Shown one piece after another: positions 1-11,810 of a stretch of 64,000 bases of DNA. Positions within the stretch are counted from its first letter, which is position 1, and the number at the start of each line of letters is the position of its first letter. Position numbers and translations under genes: made by a program. The notes below the pieces were generated by a model. It was not told the DNA's origin, searched no databases, and worked only from the letters and a program-made list of their open reading frames with translations. Source of the DNA: Chlorops oryzae (Eukaryota > Arthropoda > Insecta > Diptera > Chloropidae); NCBI GenBank assembly GCA_020466095.1, contig CM035807.1, forward strand, positions 24,613,881 through 24,677,880, given 5' to 3'.

Positions 1-1959
1 AAATTTACGCATTCCAAGTGCAAAACTTTGAGGTCAAGATTGAAATTCAATTATTATTTATAATTTAATTTGCCCCAACAAGAAAGAATGTGCCAACGGC
101 GAAAAAATAGCTGTCAGCATACAAAGGGCAAAGGAAAACAGAAAACCGAAAAATTCCGCAGCGATTTTCATTTCATTTGCTGCACAGCACAGTCCTTCTT
201 CAGACGTTTTGTAAGGACTTGTTTTTTTTTCCTTTTTCTTTCGCTTGGCCTTCGAAAAGACCATCACGCCATTTAGCCATACTCCATTGCAAATCGTTAC
301 TCAAATCGAAGTAATACACTGAATGGCTCTGCCCACTTTATAAGTTCTCAACTTCGATCCCTTGCAATGAGTCAAGAAATCGAGGCGAAAAAAAAGAGAA
401 AAAATAATAATAATATAAGGAACTTAAAAGCTCTGCAAAATGCTTTTAAGGAATTCAGAATATTTCACTTAATATCGACGAAGGACTATGGGTGCGAAAT
501 GACTCCTTCGCTTTTCGATTGCATACTTTAAATGGGAAGAAGAATGAACCTATTCATTGCCTGAGTTTAGCCTGCCAAAGACTGTTGATGCTATTTTTTT
601 GCTTCATTTTTTCATTCTATCTCGCATTCTCTCTCCTCTCTTTCTCTCTTTGCAAAAGTCTTGTGGGCAAATTACCTTCATAACAGTTAAGAAAATTGAA
701 AAGGAAGAAATGGAAAGAAAAAGGAAAAAACGAAAACTTCACAGCGCAAAAGGGTCAGGTGAAAAGTTGCCAACGCAACAAAAGCCTTAGAGCTTCTAAG
801 CGACAAACAACAAGAAATGGCAAGGGCTTAGAAATGACCACAGACGATGGCATTAAAGTCTCGGACAGTGGGTACAACGAGTTGCAGGAATAGTTTGGTG
901 AAAGTTTAATTAAAATTCTCTCCATCGTATGAGCAGCGTCCTTTCGAGTCGACTTGCTTGCATAGAAATTTTAAGCGTCAGCCTTAAACTTGAAAGTTGA
1001 AAAATAGAACTTGAACGGAACACATAACTTTGAAGAAACTTTGCTCGGTTACCGTGGACCCGCTAGATCAGAAGTCAAATTCAGACAACAAGCACCAACT
1101 GGAATGAAAATTGCCAGTAGCGCTTTTCATGCTTGCTTTCATGGTATTCAGGTCTCGAGATTCCTACCGCCGCTGGTCGCATTGTTTTCCATCATTGCTA
1201 TCATCGCTATCGTCACTGTCGGCAGTGTTCGTTCAATATTGTCGCTTTTGTCATTTGTGCCTCACTCAGCCCCGGCTTGTTTCGTTCCACTTCGCTCTCT
1301 TCGGCGTCAGATTGTCGTGCTCATTTCATTTTGCCGCTGTGCACGTTTTCGCTTTTCTCGATTTGTGTTGGCAGCTTCATAAAAATTAATGAACGTAAAA
1401 AAAGTTTTCGTTTTTCTCCTATTCTTTGGCTCACAATAAGCCTGAGTTGCATGAAAATGATAAATACTGTACGAAAGGATTGCGACTTTATTTTATTGTG
1501 AGGTCTTTCTCCCCGAGCTGCACATCCTGTATAATGTATAAATGATTTTTTTTTTCCCCCATTCGCCGGATGGAACGGAAATATATTGTTCAAGTGTACT
1601 GACTTGATAAGGTCTCAACGCGAGGATAACGTTAGGCTGGACCTTGCTATACAAACACGTAAACATCTGACCGCAGATTGAATATTCATTTTTATACTCA
1701 ATATCAGGAGGATGTGTAAGTTTTGCGTGGGTCTTTTGAACAGAAAAAACTAAGCCGCCGCAGTTATGGATGCATATTCTCGTTCAAGACCGACAACGAC
1801 GTCAATTGAAATATCTCAGTCTCTTCGTTTGTACCTTTGAAGTGAGATCTTTTCATGAACATCTGATGCATATATTCTCGCAAGAACAAAGTTTATCCTC
1901 GCATACAATATAGGTTTTTTTTATTTTTATTAATTTAATTATTATGAGTCATTGTTGTT
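1..1959. other. AT-rich non-coding DNA, no gene seen
   Basis: Short frames only. The longest (1011-1382) is hydrophobic but lacks a fly-like coding pattern and any recognisable domain. The region 1040-1380 is somewhat less AT-rich than its surroundings. Confidence 0.6.
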
Positions 1960-2087
1960 TGTGTCATTATTAACATGATGATCATGACCATCCTAGGCAT
2001 CAACATTTTGACAGTAATTTTCATCAACGTCATCATCGTCACCATTATTATAATCATAATCTTCATAATCATAATCATCATCATCAT

Positions 2088-2120
<33 letters not shown>

Positions 2121-2385
2121 AATATCATCATCATCATCATATCATCATCTCATCATCATCATTATCATAATCATCACCATCATCAGCATCACCATCGTAA
2201 TCATAACCATCATCATCATAATCATAATCATCATCAAAATCATCATCATAATCATGATCATCATCATCATCATCATCACCATCATCATCATCAACATCAT
2301 CATCATCATCATTGTTATCATCATCATAATCATCATCATCATAATCATAATCATCATACACATCATCATTATCATAATCATCACC

Positions 2386-2437
<52 letters not shown>

Positions 2438-2725
2438 ACATCATCATCAGTATCATAATCATCACCATCATCATCAGCATCACCATCGTAATCATAACCA
2501 TCATCACTATCATCATAATCATAATCATCATCAACATAATCATGATCATGATCATCATCATCATCACCATCAACATCATCATCAACATCAACATCATCAT
2601 CATCAACATCATCATCATAACCATCATCATCATCATCAGCATCATCACCATCACGTTATCATCATCATTCTCATTTCATCATCGTCATCACCATTGTCAT
2701 CTCCATCATCATCATTTCCATTATG
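1960..2725. repeat. Long imperfect (ATC)n microsatellite
   Basis: About 770 bases of ATC/ATA/ACC trinucleotide variants, with the purest block (TCA)n at about 2391-2436. Long frames on both strands (poly-Ile, poly-Met, poly-Asp) are by-products of the repeat and are not genes. Confidence 0.95.
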
Positions 2726-2879
2726 CTCGCCATCGACATGAGTCAGGCGAGTTTCTTCCATCCATCGCATTATCTGCATTTCCATTAAATGTTTATGGGG
2801 CAAAAACGGAATAAATTGTATAACATTCACTCCTATTTGAGAATTATTTTACAAGAAAATCTTCTATGCCAGCTAAGGC

Positions 2880-3005
2880 GTTGTCTTTTTTTAATTTCTA
2901 TTTTTTTATCATTTTTTTTGATAAATCGATATTTGGAACGGCACGCAATGTGGAGCGGGATTCGAACATACCTCGTGGTGACTCACAATCGCAGCACTAT
3001 AAAAA
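2880..3005 (-). mobile_element. tRNA-derived SINE relic
   Basis: On the minus strand the segment GTGCTGCGATTGTGAGTCAC is followed by GTTCGAATCCCGCTCC, whose GTTCGAATCCC (complement of 2957-2967) fits the Pol III B box. An A-rich tail follows (complement of 2893-2925). The A box is degraded and there is no acceptor-stem pairing, so this is not a tRNA gene. Confidence 0.5.
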
Positions 3006-3010
3006 ATAGT

Positions 3011-5779
3011 CAAACATTCTAGTTTCAACTTCCCCTCGGAATTAAAAATTTCAACGAAAAAAAAAAACTGTCCCCATCGTCGAAGTCAAATTTATATTGC
3101 TATAGAAAATACGCTTGACATCAATGACGTAAGTTTGCAGCGTCTCCAGAGTGGAACTTAACGCATAAATTGTGCAATTATTTCTTCCATGAAAGATTCT
3201 CGGTTGAATCTATTTCGGTCTGTATGAAATTTATTTTTTATAGTTTCTGAAGTAATTTTTCTCGCAGGCAACAAACACTTTCAGCAGAATTGATTTTATG
3301 TGCTGGCCCTTTTAGTTCAACCTAGTCAGCTTTGAACATTGCTCGATCGAGTGTGAAAATTTGTGGCAAATTGATGTTGTAATGTGTTTGCTTAGAGGTC
3401 AACTTAAAGGACTCTGCAACTAATGCTTAAGTTGACATTCAAGCAAGAATTTTGCATGAATTTCAGTTATTCAAAAATGCTTAATGATGACTTTATCTTT
3501 GCACGTTTATTCCACCACAATCGCTATCACTGAAATGATTTATTTTTTAAAGGTCCCTTGAATATTTGAAGCAAACATTTTAAGCCCAAACAAACGACAA
3601 GCTTCACATTTGCGAACCTTTTGAAACAAAATCAGAGAGAAGATAGAAGGATACATGTAGAAAGCTCCTTTGGGTATTGCAATTGAGCTCATTTGTTCGT
3701 TTTATTTAATTTATTCATTTAATTATGGTAGACCATTAAAACCGAAGGTCTGTATAAATACTATCAGGCTTACGTTTTGGTTGAGTTATCTCGAGAAATC
3801 CTTTTAAAATGTTTAAATGTGAGCCATGCCGCTGAATCCTCGGAATCTCATAACGAATTCAATTCCAATTGCTTCAGACTGTGTCGCACGGAGACTTCTG
3901 GGATGATAAAAACTTACTCGAAGGTTAATCGGAAAAAGAGATAAATTGATTTTCTTTTTTCCTTTTTTTTAATAATGGTCGCCGGAGGAGATAAGTGCGA
4001 CAGCGAGCAATGGCTGGGGAAAGAGAAACATAAATGAAATGCCCAAAGAAAATAAAATGAAACTTTTCAGTTAAAATAACTACCCAAGGACACATTTCAT
4101 TAATAAGAGAAACGGAACAGAGGGAACTTCAACAGGACTTTCGATTCAATCAGTTCTGTCTGTTTGCCTGTAGTCATAAGTAGTTTCTGTTTGATTCGAG
4201 GCATTTCTGATTGCGTTTACGATAAGAGGACTGACTCTTAAGAGTTTGCGTTTTTAATTGAATAACTTCCAGTCTCTCAAGCAGGCGATATAGTAAATTG
4301 CACGCAATGATTTCGAGGAAGTACATTGCTTGTCCCGTATGTTCATGCAATACAGCAGCACTATCCTTTGCTATGGTGAATGGATTTAATTTAAAAATTT
4401 GTGTATTTTTCATATTAGAAATCCTTTCAGCATTGTTTGCCTTCAAAATATCCGTAACCGAATAAAATTGAAAGCGAAATTCGATAGCAAAATTGGTGAA
4501 CCTTATGTTGAAATTGTGGTTGCAGGAGGTAACGATGAACAATATGTATTAAATAATATGCTCTCCTCGCTTGTCCATTGAAACTCGAAGCATATTTACA
4601 AAATCAACAATGGCACAATGAACACAAGAAGCAGATGAAGCCGAGAAGGCGAAAAGGCGAGAAGGCTAGAAGATGAGGAGGCATGAACACGAGGAGACAC
4701 GAAGACGAAGAGAAGAAATAATTTATAATAATGTGTCATCAGCGGAAAATGTATTGCAAAACTACGTGTTGCCGGTAGTATAATGTTGTTGCTGTTGTTG
4801 TTGTATTCCATGGCACTATTGCTTGTGCTTAACTGTGCGCTTTTGCGCTAGTCTAACGTATCTATAGATGGGTGTTGGGGTGTATCAAACAACTTTTCAC
4901 TCCCGCATTCAACTTTCAACTTATTGCGGTTCAAAATAAATGCTAGGCAAGTGGGGAAAGTGGTAAATTGCTATTTTCGTCGCCCGCTTGCTGCATTAAC
5001 TATTTTCCGGTGTAGAGCGTTGGCCACATTTCCACTTAAATGCGTTTTCGTACGTGTTGTGTATTCTGTTCCATTCCATTCCTTGCCGCTTCGTCCGAGC
5101 CAAACTGCTTGGTGGATGGTGGCGCGTTCCTTTGATTCAGTTTGCAATTTTCTTGCTAATAGCAATGTTCGCTTTTGGTGGTAAAAAAGATTTCGTTGAT
5201 TTTGATGTTGTTGTTGTTGTTGTTGTTGTTTTTGAGGCATGAGGATTTATTTTTATTGTATCGTACATACTTATGTTTATAGTTCTCTATAGACATTAGG
5301 TAAGTAGGTACGTTCGTATGTTCGCCGACAAAGGAGTCTGTATTCTAGCTGGTGTTGTAAAGTTTGCCATTTATTTAGTTGTGGTTAAAAGGGCTAAAAT
5401 GAATTGGCGGCTCTGACGTTTTACTCATAAATTTAAATTTATTTTCGACTCTGGTCTTTATGATTTTTTGTTTATTCTTTTGTTAAACTATTTTGCTAAC
5501 TATTATGGATGGAAGATGGAGACCTTGCGAAACAAATATCATAGGATAAGTTTGCTTATTATGATGATTTATTATTTCAGCTTATTGTCTTCTCTTCTGT
5601 TCTGAGTGGTAAGGGTTTTCAAGTTTTTGAAGAAAACGCTAAAAGTCACGAAGAAACTTTATCACTTTGAGTTTTTTTTTTTGTTTATATAAAATACATA
5701 TGTACATATAACTGACATTTGACTTTGGCGATGTTAAGGCAAGCACTCAACACTAATTGGTTGACTCGACGAAGCAATC
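3011..5779. other. Non-coding DNA, no gene seen
   Basis: AT-rich with homopolymers, two short GTT tracts and a purine-rich AAGGCGAGAAGGC stretch near 4650. No frame with domain content. Confidence 0.6.
5205..5230. repeat. (GTT)n microsatellite
   Basis: About eight TTG/GTT units in a T-rich context; a shorter (GTT)n lies at 4783-4803. Confidence 0.9.
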
Positions 5780-6430
5780 CCAGCAGAATATTATGTCGGC
5801 GGTGAACAAGTCCGCGCGTCCTTCAGAGCGGACGCCTCGGTGAAGTGCTCAGCATGACAGTTGATGCTCAGCGAGGTGGAGCGAAAAAGTCATGCCAGAT
5901 TGTCATTTCCATTTTCAACTCGTCTTGCTTGAATCTCATTAGCTGCTTAAATTTAAATATGGTTTTAGCGTCAGGAGATCATTTGCGAGATGTAGCTTAC
6001 GGCATGCATACTGGCCTTCACAATCCGAAGATCGCGGGTTCGATCCCTGGCCGAGCCAAACAATAATTGTAGAAGCAGAAATATAAAAAAAAAAAAATCG
6101 AAGTACACAAAAAAACACGATGAGAGATCCTTCTCTCTCGAAACACAAGTTTCCTGCACTGAAGAGAAAGAGAGAGCTGTCAAATGATTTCTAAAAATAA
6201 GACACTGAGAGAGAAAAGAGCACGTGCAGCTCTCAAATACTTTTTTCGCTACAGCGGACTTTCTTTCGCCGCCTCGATGACTTTGTCCGGCGTGATGCGC
6301 AATGCCATTTGTGTAGAAATATCACCGCGCAACGCCTTTACAAAGGGAGTTGGGACGGCTCCTTTTTCATGCTGATTTCATCGCGGAAGTCCGCCTGATA
6401 TTTTCTACTGGGAGCTCACACACACGTTCA
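5780..6430. other. TE-like patch of unknown family, interrupted by a SINE
   Basis: GC-richer than its surroundings at 5785-5885 and 6240-6400. On the minus strand a frame open for 42 codons (6252-6377) reads TPFVKALRGDISTQMALRIT then PDKVIEAAKESPL and a stop at 6249-6251, with a coding-like residue mix; a second frame upstream (ADFRDEISMKKE) may be its continuation after a frameshift. The left part contains GAATATTATGTCGGCGGTG with a short frame MSAVNKSARPSERTPR on the plus strand. I do not recognise the protein. It could be a retroelement gag fragment or an old host exon. Confidence 0.3.
5985..6097 (+). mobile_element. tRNA-derived SINE
   Basis: Pol III B box GGTTCGATCCC at 6037-6047 and an A-box-like TAGCTTACGGC at 5993, 44 bases apart as in tRNAs. 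A CTTC/GAAG stem with a 7-base loop (6016-6030) resembles an anticodon arm. The 5' side does not pair with CCGAGCC at 6050-6056, so there is no acceptor stem. It ends in a run of 14 adenines (6084-6097). Inserted in a TE-like patch. Confidence 0.6.
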
Positions 6431-9400
6431 AATTCGGTAAGTCGCATCAATCATTCAATGCTATGTCAACCGACGTTGCGTGATTCTCTCCAAGCGTGTC
6501 GTTACGTTTATGCTTAATAAATTTTTAATCAGAAATTTCATTCGGCCATGGGTATTCAAAAGCGACATTTGAATTGCTTGGATTAGAAGGGGGAGAGTGT
6601 CATTACGAAAATTTGTAGCCACAGATATTTTACGAAATTCTGATTTGGTAAAACCTTGACTCTTTCGAGTTCTCCGATGAATAGTTTCAATAGAAAAAGT
6701 AGAGTCTCAGAGTGGAAGAAGTGAGACATATTGATTTCTTTGGCGCTCTATTCATTCATATCATTATTCATTTGAAACTGTCAAATCTGGTGGTGTCCGT
6801 TTGAAAGTTCTTCCATCATCTTTTCTACAAACTGAATCGAAAGAAAAAAAACAGAAGTTTTTAATGCAAGACATTCGAAACAGAATTTCTATACAAATGG
6901 AATAATTAGTCCCTCGACTGGGTCTTAACAATAAATCGTAAATATATTTCAAGATGAGAGATTATAATTTTTTGTACGTCATTAAAAGCGGAAATAATTT
7001 TTGTTTTTGATTGAGCAATATCTTCCATATTGTCTTAATGCGTGCGTCTATTTTCGAATACTGATTTCAGTTGAAAATAAAAAAAAAAATCAGCAATCAC
7101 AATGAGCGATCTTTTTATAGGCAATTTAGTCATAATGTAGGCCTTAAATCATACATACATATGTCGTCATTGATGAGCTTCGGCGTAAATTTTTTTTTAT
7201 ATTATTACCTATTAATATTTTTTTTTTTTTTCTTATAAGAGCTCTGTACTTATGTCGTAAAACTACTTAAGGACATTGCATTATCATAAAGAAAACATTA
7301 CAAAAATATTTGAGTGTCAGTAAAGCTCCTCGCTCTTCCTCAAACGCACAATTGAAAGACCGTTTGACTTGATGAAGAACGCAAGATATGTACATATACA
7401 TATATGAATACATATATCATATGTATTGCTCTCAAATTTCCACTAAACTGAATTGAAACGACTACGAGCATCGCATGGTTTGACATGTCAAGTTTTGTTC
7501 CAACAATACATACGTATATAGTTTGTATCACCTCTTTGGATGGAGATTTCCGTCTTGCATGGTCTCTCTAGCTTAAAGCCAACACAACATTCAAAGACAT
7601 AAGATTATCATACCGTCAGCAGCTACTTGAAAGGCTTTAGAAGCAAAAGTTAGATTACACACACCCACACACACACACAAAAGCATCCTTTCTTCCTAGG
7701 TACACTTGAGAAGTCTATAAATTTTGTTCTATTTATACGTTACTGCCACTGAGAAGATATATGCCCGTAGCCAGCAAGCGTCATCAAAATATTTCTTCGT
7801 TTGATGAGATAATTTCCACTTAACTTGCGCCCCAGAGACGGGTGGTGGCCTGCACGTGTTCATATAAACCACTATCTTTTGCGAGATGCCAGTGGAAAGT
7901 TTACTAGGGTAAAATCATTAAATAGCCATGAAGATATACTGGACCTCATGAGTTAAGGACAAAAAGCGGACCAAAATTTCAGATATACCTCACTGAATAC
8001 ATATGTATATACGTAAAATAATCGGTGTGAGAACAATTAGAAATTAATGGCCAATGAAGGCTTTTAGAGAAGCAAAGCCTGAATAAATTAAAAGATATTC
8101 ACAGGTAAATAAGGGTCTTCTTAATAAGTCAAGAATCTGATATGCCAACCGAATTTTTCCCTTAAGAATTCATATGACTTTCATTAAATGTTAGATATAA
8201 AGACAAAAAAAAAAAAACAGTCCACATTGACATATATTAATTTAAATTTATGTTTTCGTAAATCTTAAAGAACATGGAAACCCATTTCAAATGATTTCTG
8301 CCATCTATCTCGAATCGTTCATGCGTACGTGTAGGCAGACAAATAAAGCGATTATTCGCTTGAATCACATAATTTTAATTTCCGCTTTGGCATTTGTTCG
8401 GCGCAAACAAATTCGGTAATTTGCTGTGTTAAATTTGATAAAATTAAGAAATAAATTCAAAAACGAAATCTGTTGCCATTTCAAATTTCATTCATCGTAC
8501 GATTATTTTGGGGTCCATTTATTAATCATTCGAATGAAATTTCGTTTCACTTTAAAAGCAATAAAAGAATTTACGCTTCAGTCTTTCAGAATAATCTGAA
8601 TAATCTGCAGCGATTAATTTAATGGCCTTATATAGCAATTTAAGAAGAGAAGTTCGTGAACAAAAGCAAGGAGGAAGAAATAAAAAAAAATAAAAGTAAA
8701 ATTGGCATAACGATGCTAACTTATCCATTTACTTATCAGACCAAAGAGGCACTATCAAATCGCATCATCAACAACAACAACATCGTCAGGCAGTCAGCCA
8801 GCCATTCAGTCAGTCAGTCAGTCAGTCAGTCTGTCTGTTAGTTCCTCAGTCACTCAGCGAGTCATAGCAGGCATCAATTGCGTCTCTAACTGAGTTCTGA
8901 GGAAGGTTTCAAGGGGCACGTAACGAACCTAAGCGCAAAAAAATAAAGCGAAAAAGAAACAATAGCGCCACAGCCGAAGCCTACAGTAGAAAATATCCCG
9001 CCAGAGTAGGTGTTTGTCCTTCTCATAAACGTTTGCAACAACAACAACAACAATTCTGTCACTCTCTCTTTCACACACATTGTCAACTTTACTACGTTCA
9101 CAAGTGCCACTGGAGAGCAGCGAATATGCTTAAAAGCACGGAAGATGATGACGTCCTGATGAAGGGAAAAAAAATCTGTGTAAGTCTTTTACACAAAGAA
9201 CCCACAACAATGTTAATTGGCAAATGGCAATGCCGCCACCATCATCTTTATTGCCAAACAACACAAGAGAGAACTCGCAAAGAAAATGAAGGAAAAGAAA
9301 TGGTGGCAGGTGCGCCATAGAAACGCCGCGGCGCGTTATTGTCTGCGCCTTTGTGCGGCCTTATTTTTGTGTTCGAAAGAAAACAGAAGCTCCTTAATGA

Positions 9401-10784
9401 AAATGGGCGTTATTTAAATAATAAGAATTAGTTCTTTGTGCTTTTGTCTCTATGCATGTGACTTTTTTGTTTACATTTTTTCATTACCCAACAATGGTTT
9501 AAAGCACATTTTTTCGTCATAGAGATTCCTTTAGTTATCTGTGCTTTTGTGTGCGTGTGAATTTATGAAAAATTAGATTTATGTTATTACTTGCTGTAGG
9601 TAGATTAGGAACTTGATTGTCTTGGATATAGGAATTTCAGGTTCAACATACTTAACGTCGTCGTGTTTATGAAAGATAGAGGGAAAAACAAAATAACACA
9701 ATTACTTGTTTTGAGCTAGAAAATCCATCTTAAGAAGATTAACATCTCGCCTCGATACCATTCAGTATTGTGAAGAAGAGAATTTCCTATAATAGCAATA
9801 ACTTTCTATGTATGTATATTTCTATAGCTATAATTCCTAAAATGCTCAATAACGCGTACTTTCAAAGGATTAACATACACAGTCATAAATCTGTACGGGA
9901 ACATATGTATGTGAACGCCTATAAGCACGCAAGGAAATTAAGCCCATGTAATAATTTTTGCTTAAGAATTCATCATATATTGTGCTTAAATATAGGAAAG
10001 AAAAAAAAAGGAAAAATAAGTGCTTTATGACCCCGGTTCATTAATTGTTATTGCTACGAAAGGCGGTAGCGGTGCTTTTTACTTGCGAGTGCGGCCACTG
10101 CAATCGTTGGAGTCGTTCGCTTCTTAGAATTTTGTTTTCGCATTAATTAAGACCCTCAATAGAAAACAGAAGAATAAAAAAAATAAGAAAATTAAAGGAA
10201 GAGAATTATTGCAAGTATGGGGATTAAATGATTCATTTCTGTGCTGTCGTTGGTGGGGCCCGTGCAGAAATAATCTTCTGGCACGCACAAATGCTTCAAG
10301 GATGTATTTATTCCTCTAAAGAATTAAATCTTTCGTATGAAAGTAATCGGAATATTTTCCCATTTTCCAAATGTGGGTGAAATAATCTAAGATTGCGTGC
10401 AAACCTGTCTTGTACGCTATGCAATATAAATCAGCATTTCTGCGATACACCAAAGTCCGAATGAAAGAAAAATAATGTTATGTTTTTATGGTAAGCTATA
10501 AAAGAGGAAATTAGTTCTTTAGTTTTCTGCTTCAAATACCGCTAAATTATAATATGCAAGATAAAATGTTGTTTAATGAGAGGGATTGTCCTAATTCAAA
10601 AAGCAACATAAAAATATCGCACATTATACTATAAGCCATTAGCAAAAAAAAAAAAAAATAATAAATAAATAAAATAAAAAATAAATGGAAACGTTTTCAT
10701 TTTTGGCCTAATAAATTGTGGTTAAGGTAGCTTGGTTCTTTTCCGTTATTTAATTTAGTTGTAAAGGCTTATTGCGTGATGACC
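6431..10784. other. Non-coding DNA with microsatellites, no gene seen
   Basis: Contains ACACAC near 7655-7680, the CAGT repeat and an ACA repeat at 9034-9051. The 9000-9400 stretch is less AT-rich and has overlapping short frames on both strands without recognisable domains. Confidence 0.55.
8790..8839. repeat. (CAGT)n tetranucleotide repeat
   Basis: GGCAGTCAGCCAGCCATT leads into six perfect CAGT units (8807-8830) and then CTGTCTGT. Preceded by a short (CAA)n at 8770-8780. Confidence 0.9.
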
Positions 10785-10939
10785 AGGGCTCGGATTTTGT
10801 TGACTTATATAAATTTAAAGCATACTTTATGGTTCTAAAAAATTTTTACCAACATTTTGCGAACAAGTTGACCAAAGTTGAACAAAATTTGTACTCCATA
10901 TGCTTCAGATTTAAATAAGTCAACAAAATCCTGAGCTTC
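10785..10939. mobile_element. Small foldback/MITE-like element
   Basis: Inverted arms of about 45 bases: AGGGCTCGGATTTTGTTGAC...TTTAAAGCATA on the left and, on the complement of the right, AAGCTCAGGATTTTGTTGAC...ATCTGAAGCATA. Arms are about 85 percent alike and enclose about 65 bases. No target duplication was resolved, so the exact ends are uncertain. Confidence 0.6.
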
Positions 10940-11439
10940 CGAAATTCGAATTATTGCATGCGAGATTTTAATTTTCTAGAGAAAAATTCAATAATGATTT
11001 TTGTAGCTTTCGAAATTTCTTTCGTTGAAAGAACTGTACAATAAAGATTAGAAGACATTTCGGTGACAATCATAGCACTTGTTCATTTAATAACACGGTG
11101 GAACATATAAAATATTGATAGAAATTTGACTGCAGTTTCTGAAAGTGCTCGGTGAGTATGGAAACTCCCTGTTTACCTGTTTTAGTCAGATTGCATAAAT
11201 TTCTTTTTTAAATTGATCTCAAAAATCTGGCCGAGAATGAAGATGTGGACTTAATTATGACTATATCACGTTACCCGTTCAATAATTCTCTTTCCTGTCC
11301 ATGATAAAATTTTGGCCCTGCATTCGAAAAAAAAAGTTTTTGTACTATATAATCCAAAGAAACTTCGTTTAAATTCATTTCAAAAGCAGAACAAGTCGCT
11401 TGGGGGCACGTCGACGGTTACACAGTCCCAGAGGTGCCA

Positions 11440-11810
11440 CTTTACTTACTATATATTTTCGGGGTCGCTGAATCCAAATCGAGTGTCCATTTGGCGGCAG
11501 TTCCCGGTTCTGACATAACTTTACAAATAGATCTCAAAATTTTATACTCCTACATGTACTCCTGGAAAGTTAGAACCCCATCATTTGAATACACCATAAA
11601 CACTAGAACCCCATGATTCAAACTCCAGTCTCCCAACTGGAACAGCAATAGATATAAGGGTCTCCGAAACTCATTGAAAAAAAATGTCTGACTTCAGGGT
11701 CTCAATATGCTTACTACATATATGCTTTTGTAGTCGGTTAATTCAAATTTTAGGTCCTTATAGATCCATTGGGTCCAGGTTTTGACATAACTTAAAAAAA
11801 AGGACCACTA
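11440..11810. repeat. Degenerate tandem repeat of about 270 bases
   Basis: Two related segments about 265-277 bases apart: TACTATATATTTTCGGGGTC then GAATCCAAATC (11448 onward) versus TACTACATATATGC...GTCGGTTAATTCAAATT (11711 onward), and CGGTTCTGACATAACTTTA (11504) versus CAGGTTTTGACATAACTTAA (11778). Likely two units of an old non-coding repeat; no frame of interest. Confidence 0.45.

Noticed and set aside
1011..1382. Hydrophobic 123-residue frame that could mimic a transmembrane exon
   Set aside because: No GPCR or other motif, overlapping frames of similar length in all phases, no convincing splice sites.
1935..2814. Long frames of poly-Ile, poly-Met and poly-Asp on both strands
   Set aside because: They are direct translations of the ATC microsatellite in its different frames; no non-repeat coding sequence is attached.
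5985..6060. Possible functional tRNA gene
   Set aside because: A and B boxes and an anticodon-like arm are present, but the acceptor stem does not pair and the loop lacks U33; an A tail follows, so it is a SINE.
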